The notes beneath the pieces were generated by a model. That model searched no databases, was not told the DNA's origin, and was given only the letters and a program-made list of their open reading frames with translations. This document shows, piece after piece, positions 59,973 to 64,000 of a stretch of DNA of 64,000 bases. Origin of the DNA: Extibacter muris (lineage in GTDB: Bacteria > Bacillota > Clostridia > Lachnospirales > Lachnospiraceae); NCBI RefSeq assembly GCF_004345005.1, contig NZ_SMMX01000006.1:124001-188000 (forward strand). Reading direction: 5' to 3'. The position numbers were made by a program, and so were the translations under genes. The stretch's first letter is position 1; each line of letters starts with the position of its first letter.

Positions 59973-60040
59973 ATAATAATCCACTTTGGTAACTTTGTCA
60001 ATGTATTTTTGTTGACTTTGGTAACTTATTATGGTAATCT
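59973..60040. promoter_or_regulatory. Divergent lysogeny switch with two identical operators
   Basis: The 13-mer ACTTTGGTAACTT occurs at 59983-59995 and 60015-60027, 32 bp apart (three turns). The first lies in the spacer of a leftward promoter (TTGACA 60002-59997, 18 bp, TATTAT 59978-59973). The second lies in a rightward promoter (TTGACT 60012-60017, 17 bp, TAATCT 60035-60040). A weaker GGTAA copy is at 60033. Confidence 0.7.
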
Positions 60041-60068
60041 CCTATTAAAGGCAGGTGAATATATATAA

Positions 60069-60437
60069 ATGAATGATAGAATTAAAGAAATTCGGAAGTC
60101 TTTTCAATTAACATTAGAAGAATTTGGGAAAAGATTAGGTGTAACCAAGACTGCCATATCTCGCTTAGAGAATGGAGATAGGGGTATCACAGACCAAATG
60201 ATACTTTCAATATGTAGAGAATATAATATCAATGAAGAATGGCTCCGAACTGGTAGAGGAAATATGAAAGAAGATATTCCTGTAGAGGATGAATACTTTA
60301 AAGCAGCCACACAAATTTCAAAGGGCAAAGATAAACTAGCTATGCAGGCAATTATTGAATATTGGAAATTAGATGAGAAAAGCAAGCAGGTATTTAGGGA
60401 TTATCTGAAAAACGTGGTTGAAAAAAGCAGGGACTAA
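60069..60437 (+). CDS. CI-like phage repressor (XRE HTH)
   Basis: A 122-residue repressor. The HTH is at residues ~1-60 (QLTLEEFGKRLGVTKTAISR; RLENGDRGITDQMILSI). The C-terminus is helical (DEKSKQVFRDYLKNVVEK) and would dimerise. It has no LexA-like protease domain, so induction must work another way. It is divergent from the lytic genes and flanked by matching operators. Confidence 0.88.
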   Translation: MNDRIKEIRKSFQLTLEEFGKRLGVTKTAISRLENGDRGITDQMILSICREYNINEEWLRTGRGNMKEDIPVEDEYFKAATQISKGKDKLAMQAIIEYWKLDEKSKQVFRDYLKNVVEKSRD

Positions 60438-60450
60438 AGTCCCCGCTTTC
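60424..60450 (+). terminator. Terminator overlapping the repressor stop
   Basis: AAAGCAGGGACT pairs with AGTCCCCGCTTT around the TAA-containing loop. It ends repressor transcription and lies between convergent genes. Confidence 0.65.
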
Positions 60451-60556
60451 ATCCCGTGAGATTTTTAATAACCGTATAGATTGCTATTAAAATCTTTATA
60501 TCCGTTGTTTGATTGACCATTTCAATTATTAATTTTTGATATTCGTCCTTATTCAT
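60449..60556 (-). CDS. Tiny protein, 35 residues
   Basis: MNKDEYQKLIIEMVNQTTDI then KILIAIYTVIKNLTG. AGGAGG at proper spacing precedes the ATG at 60556. Peptides of this type with an N-terminal charged helix are common beside XRE repressors in Lachnospiraceae phages and islands. It runs against the repressor. Confidence 0.6.
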   Translation of the reverse strand: MNKDEYQKLIIEMVNQTTDIKILIAIYTVIKNLTG

Positions 60557-60941
60557 ATGTACGACCTCCTGAAAGCTATAGCAAACACACGTTCGAAATT
60601 CCTTATATTTATAATACTATATTGTATCACAGATATCAATAGGGAAAATCGAACATACTTTCGTTTTTAGTATTTATTGGATAAGCGCTCATCACATTTT
60701 ATTATGACTTAATTATACCAGTTATAGCCCGGTTTCCAACCGGTTTGTAATAATATAGTCGCAATTTGTAATAATTTAAAAACCGTCCCATTTCTGAGAC
60801 GGTTTCGCAGATACTACCTGCCGGACGTACCGGAATGATAGAATCTCCCTCAACAAGAGAATTATATCATTTCCGTTAGCGTCCTGCAAGTGGGCGTATT
60901 TTTTTAACCATTTTTTAATAAGCTATAGAGGAGATGATTGT
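60557..60941. other. Non-coding region between repressor and integrase, with two hairpins
   Basis: No gene. Contents: a weak LexA-like site, CGAACATACTTTCG (about 60647-60660, one mismatch from GAAC-N4-GTTC); two copies of TTTGTAATAAT about 23 bp apart; a terminator-like stem AAACCGTC/GACGGTTT (60780-60805) with Ts on the minus side; and a 70-nt imperfect hairpin (60819-60888) pairing TGC-GGACG, CGGAATGATA and TCTC with matching arms. The last is close to the integrase start. Confidence 0.6.
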
Positions 60942-62486
60942 ATGAGAATTGGTATCTACCCAAGAAAATCAGTATACCGCGATAACAGCGATTCAGTGTC
61001 CGTCCAGGTGAAGATGTGTAAGGATTATGCCAGCATCTTATACCGGGACGAGCATCTTGATTTTTATGTCTATGATAAGGACGAAGGTTATTCCGGGAAA
61101 AACACAAACCGTCCATCCTTCAAGGAGCTAATGCGTGATGTCAAGTCTGGCAAGCTCGATATAGTAATGGTATATAAGTTAGATCGTATCAGCCGTAATG
61201 TGCAGGAATTTGCAACCATGTACGAAACCATGCAGCAGCACGATGTTTCCTTTATTTCCGTAAAAGAGACCTTCGACACATCGACTCCTATCGGGAGGAC
61301 TGTAATGTATATCCTCGCCGCATTCGCCCAATTGGAACGGGAGAACACGTCGGAGCGAGTGGCTGACAGCATGCGTTCCCTCGGCGTTACGGGTCGATGG
61401 ACTGGCGGCAAGCTCCCAACCGGCATGGCATCTACCCGGAAGAAAGTTGACGGGAAGGAACACTCCTATCTGGTAGTGGACAACAACAAAATTGGCCTCG
61501 TAAAGATGCTCGGACAAATGATTCTAAGCGGATATAGCATAACGAGTTTAGAACGTTACTGCAGGGATAACAATATTACGAGCCAGTCGGGAAAATATCT
61601 GAACACGTCACAGATACATGGCATATTAACCAACCCTGTATACTGCCAAAATGACTTGCAAGCCTATTATTATTTCCAAGATAAGGGATGTACTCTGCCT
61701 GATGAACGCTGTTTCGATGGGACCAAAGGATTGATTGCATACGGCCGCACGAAGGGCACAGCTCAAAAAAGAATATTGACTAGCGAAAATTGGATAATTT
61801 CCATAGGCATCCACGATTGGGTATTTTCGTCCGATGACTTTATAGCCATACAAAAGCGGATAGGCCAGAACAAGCAAATCCGCAAGCAGAAGCACGAGGT
61901 TGGTATCCTTAAGGGTGTACTACGCTGTAAATGTGGACGCTTGATGCATAATCGCGTATATATAAAAAATGGGAAGATGTTTGCATACTACTATTGCCAG
62001 GAACGCGACAGAAAAGGGTTACAGTATTGTGATGCGGAGTTCGTTAAGATTGATGTCATAGATGATATGTTCTTTGATAAGCTGAGAGAAATCCGTCTGA
62101 ATCCAGAATATGTGTATCTGGCAACGAGTAATGGCACGGCAGACACTGACGGACTAAAAAAGGAAATCCGGGCGGTCGAAAGGTCATTGGAAAATCTTGC
62201 AACGCAGCTCCAAGAGAACATATCCTCAACTGCATCTAAATACATCATTTCGCAGATGGAGACTTTAGACCGGAAACTTGATTCGTTGAACAGGGAACTG
62301 CATTCCGAAGAGGTTCGAAAAGCTAATGAAAAGACGGAGGAAGAGGAAAGGAAGGAAGTTTTTAATAACATCTGCTTCTTACTTGATAATCTTGATATGC
62401 TGTCCTACAAAGAGCAGAACGAGCTCGTGCGGAAAATTGTGAAACGTTGTGTTTTAGACGGGAAAAATCTAAGCATCTCTTTTTAA
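60942..62486 (+). CDS. int: Large serine recombinase (phage integrase)
   Basis: A 514-residue integrase. Residues 1-150 are the resolvase domain; the nucleophile is the serine in IGIYPRKS (residue 9), and KLDRISRN and YILAAFAQLERENTSERV follow. The recombinase domain spans ~160-290. The zinc ribbon (LRCKCGRLMHN...YYYCQERD...YCD) is at ~325-370, and the coiled coil at ~410-470. GAGGAG precedes the ATG. Its stop is 3 bp from the attP arm, a usual placement. Confidence 0.95.
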   Translation: MRIGIYPRKSVYRDNSDSVSVQVKMCKDYASILYRDEHLDFYVYDKDEGYSGKNTNRPSFKELMRDVKSGKLDIVMVYKLDRISRNVQEFATMYETMQQHDVSFISVKETFDTSTPIGRTVMYILAAFAQLERENTSERVADSMRSLGVTGRWTGGKLPTGMASTRKKVDGKEHSYLVVDNNKIGLVKMLGQMILSGYSITSLERYCRDNNITSQSGKYLNTSQIHGILTNPVYCQNDLQAYYYFQDKGCTLPDERCFDGTKGLIAYGRTKGTAQKRILTSENWIISIGIHDWVFSSDDFIAIQKRIGQNKQIRKQKHEVGILKGVLRCKCGRLMHNRVYIKNGKMFAYYYCQERDRKGLQYCDAEFVKIDVIDDMFFDKLREIRLNPEYVYLATSNGTADTDGLKKEIRAVERSLENLATQLQENISSTASKYIISQMETLDRKLDSLNRELHSEEVRKANEKTEEEERKEVFNNICFLLDNLDMLSYKEQNELVRKIVKRCVLDGKNLSISF

Positions 62487-62489
62487 GTG

Positions 62490-62530
62490 TATTCTATTTA
62501 TTATACATATTGGCGTCCCCACCTGGCCCA
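62490..62530. other. attR: right prophage-chromosome junction
   Basis: Core GGCGT at 62512-62516; phage to the left with TATTCTATTT (62490-62499), host M23 sequence to the right. The neighbouring bases (GGCGTCCC here, GGCGTACC at attL) differ at one place, which limits the exchange to the 5-bp core. Confidence 0.85.
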
Positions 62531-63107
62531 TCATATCATGCCCCAGATGGTTTCTCTTATAGCCATAGGTCCTGGACACGCCAAAATCATCATAATCTCC
62601 ATAAGGGAATCCTTTTGCAATAGGGTGGTAGGCCTTCAGCCCATATGTTTCTGTATATTTCCCGTCCTCCCCCTGGATCTTGAACGTTCCGACCATGCCG
62701 CCGAGAACGGACTCATAAGCCTCATGGTAATATTCATAATACTGCATGTCTTTGGTGAGCGCCTCCATGTCGGCCCCGTCCTGGGACAGCTGTTCAGCCA
62801 GCGCATCCATGTCACCGGCCTTATAACTTGTAAAATCGCCTCCGTATTTTGCCCCAAGATATGAAAGCAGTTCTATCCAGTCCAGATGTGGTTCCTTACC
62901 GTATGTATCTACATCATACTGGTACGCTTTGTCCAATGCCTCATAAGACACATTAAACTCCACCCATTTGATATAGTCGTCTTCCTTCTCCTCTGCCACA
63001 GCGGCTGTCTTTTCCGCATTAGCCCTTCCAAACAGAAGTGCAGCTGCAAGGACAATCAGAAGCAGCTCGGCGGCAATGCCCTTCGGTGATATAACAAACT
63101 TACGCAT
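62514..63107 (-). pseudogene. M23 peptidase, 5' half (split by the prophage)
   Basis: The N-terminal 198 residues of the interrupted peptidase: a signal anchor (GIAAELLLIVLAAALLFGRA), a helical spacer domain (about 45-140), and the start of the M23 domain, with the zinc ligands in NHLGHDMMG. In the lysogen the frame runs on into phage DNA for 15 codons (stop at 62469) and ends without the HxH motif. The product would be exported but inactive. Confidence 0.92.
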
Positions 63108-63221
63108 ACATGCTCCCGTATATCGGATTCCTAACAGTCTATGACACGGGACAGTTCCATATGACGTTCATCTGAATATATTAGTAAAAAGAGTATACAC
63201 CCAAAGTCAGGAGCAATGTCC

Positions 63222-63803
63222 ATGCACCTTATATCATCTATACTGTTTGCATTGTCCGCCAACATAGACACCCTGATCGTCGGAATATCCTATGGAATCA
63301 AAAAGGAGCGCGTACCCTTTGCCGAAAATATCGTCATCAGCCTGATTACATTTGCCGGCACGATATTCTCCATCTATATGGGTCTGCAGTTAACCTTATT
63401 CATTCCGGCCAGCGCCGCCCAGAGGATCGGCTGTATCGTCCTCATTATCCTCGGCCTGTATTATACGGTCAAATCCATCATAGAATACCGACAAGGCAGG
63501 CTGCCGCCGGATGACTGGGATAATCCGGAGGCGGAACCGCCGGATAAGACGATATCCCTGAAAGAAGCAATCCTCATTGCCTGCGCCCTCACTGTGAATA
63601 ATATGGGGATGGGCATAGGCGCCAGCATCTCTGGGATGAAGCTCATCCCCACCTCCATCGCCACCCTTCTCATCTGTATGGTATTCCTGCACGCCGGTAA
63701 TAAAATAGGCCGTATAGGAGTATCGGGCGCCCTGAAACGGTGGGCCGGACCGGTCTCAGGCATGATACTGATCGTGCTCGGGCTATACGAGATGCTGCTA
63801 TAG
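63222..63803 (+). CDS. MntP/YtaF-like membrane protein
   Basis: A 193-residue protein with six hydrophobic segments in two repeats. FALSANIDTLIVGISYGI and ALTVNNMGMGIGAS are the paired motifs of the MntP/YtaF family. YtaF members are linked to sporulation and MntP exports manganese. The lack of some MntP acidic residues and this opening favour YtaF. The ATG at 63222 follows AGGAG; another lies two codons before. It is divergent from the M23 gene. Confidence 0.82.
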   Translation: MHLISSILFALSANIDTLIVGISYGIKKERVPFAENIVISLITFAGTIFSIYMGLQLTLFIPASAAQRIGCIVLIILGLYYTVKSIIEYRQGRLPPDDWDNPEAEPPDKTISLKEAILIACALTVNNMGMGIGASISGMKLIPTSIATLLICMVFLHAGNKIGRIGVSGALKRWAGPVSGMILIVLGLYEMLL

Positions 63804-63819
63804 CCACAAAGCTCAAAAA

Positions 63820-63863
63820 AATAAGAACCAGAATGTACACCTCTTTTCCTTCCGGTTCTTATT
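63820..63863. terminator. Terminator between convergent genes
   Basis: AATAAGAACC (63820-63829) pairs with GGTTCTTATT (63854-63863). On the minus strand a run of seven Ts follows, so it best serves the minus-strand gene to the right; it may also end the YtaF-like gene. Confidence 0.7.
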
Positions 63864-63999
63864 GCCTACATATTCTTTTCCGAAAACTCCCAGACACTTC
63901 GTAATAGTATCCCCCCCCCTTATGTCCGCATCCATAACATCTTGTGGCATTATTTCTTTTTCCATACTGCTTTACATATTCTCCTTCATCCGGTAATTC
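63859..63999 (-). CDS. C-terminal fragment of a minus-strand gene (truncated by window end)
   Basis: The frame is open from the window edge to a TAA at 63859-63861, giving 46 residues with RCYGCGHKGGG, a possible zinc motif, and ending RKRICRQ. A run of nine Gs lies in the frame (63912-63920). A minus-strand terminator directly follows, which supports a gene ending here. No family can be named. Confidence 0.35.
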   Translation of the reverse strand, partial: ELPDEGEYVKQYGKRNNATRCYGCGHKGGGYYYEVSGSFRKRICRQ

Positions 64000-64000
64000 T

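Larger units (their letters stand above)
20121..62516. mobile_element. Siphophage-type prophage, about 42.4 kb, apparently complete
   Basis: Bounded by GGCGT at both ends and disrupting an M23 peptidase gene. It contains a serine integrase, repressor, replication, packaging, head, tail, lysis and lysogenic-conversion genes in the usual order for clostridial siphophages. The late genes run on the minus strand from ~48 kb to ~27 kb. I see no broken structural gene. By eye the phage is more AT-rich than the host flanks. Confidence 0.95.

Noticed and set aside
1-64000. tRNA or rRNA genes, including selC
   Set aside because: No convincing T-loop plus acceptor pairing was seen. The prophage does not use a tRNA as its attachment site.

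Overview
The window looks like a chromosome segment of a spore-forming, gut-type Firmicute, most likely Lachnospiraceae (Clostridia). The reasons are strong AAGGAGG-type ribosome binding sites, a YtaF-like sporulation membrane protein, clostridial siphophage gene order and a UGA-coded selenocysteine in selD. The family assignment is an inference; no database search was run.

Host part 1 (1-20.1 kb). After a truncated TetR-type regulator comes a selenium block, all on the minus strand. In transcription order it is yedF, selD, selA, selB, a LysR-type regulator, a terminator, then a cysteine desulfurase, the YedE transporter, a TusA-like carrier and a DUF3343 carrier. Together these would import selenium, mobilise it from selenocysteine, make selenophosphate (SelD), make Sec-tRNA (SelA) and deliver it to UGA codons (SelB). 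SelD is itself a selenoprotein: an in-frame UGA sits at codon 16 with a hairpin just after it. A recurring dyad, ATAGA-N5-TCTAT, lies at three control positions in this block and is a candidate operator for the LysR protein. Further on are a PHP phosphoesterase, an RlmK-like methyltransferase, a highly structured non-coding stretch (11.48-11.74 kb), a HAD phosphatase, a tyrosine phosphatase, a GNAT acetyltransferase, a YfcE-like phosphodiesterase, a P-type ATPase and a GGDEF-EAL protein.

Prophage (20,121-62,516, about 42.4 kb). A complete siphophage-type prophage is inserted in an M23 peptidase gene. The 3' half of that gene is at 19,670-20,122 and the 5' half at 62,514-63,107. The halves join in frame at a 5-bp core, GGCGT, and the phage sides of the two junctions rebuild an attP with a 10-bp inverted repeat. 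From right to left the phage carries a large serine integrase, a CI-like repressor with a divergent switch, early and replication genes (Rad52-like annealase, HD protein, replisome organizer, helicase loader, AAA ATPase, two pentapeptide-repeat proteins, lone DNA methyltransferase), a late-gene activator, terminase, portal, minor capsid protein, scaffold, major capsid, connectors, tail tube, tail chaperones joined by a -1 frameshift site, tape measure, baseplate and fibre genes, holin and amidase.

Accessory genes of note in the prophage are: an IbrA/IbrB-like module (PAPS-reductase-fold protein, ParB-fold protein, SNF2 ATPase, zinc protein and others) behind a consensus promoter whose spacer is filled by a palindrome; a minor capsid protein with a C-terminal toxin-like domain next to a possible immunity protein; and morons (PH-SHOCT, Rha, LytTR regulator, DUF1883) with their own terminators or promoters.

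Host part 2 (62.5-64 kb) holds the 5' half of the M23 gene, a MntP/YtaF-like membrane protein and a fragment of a minus-strand gene at the edge.
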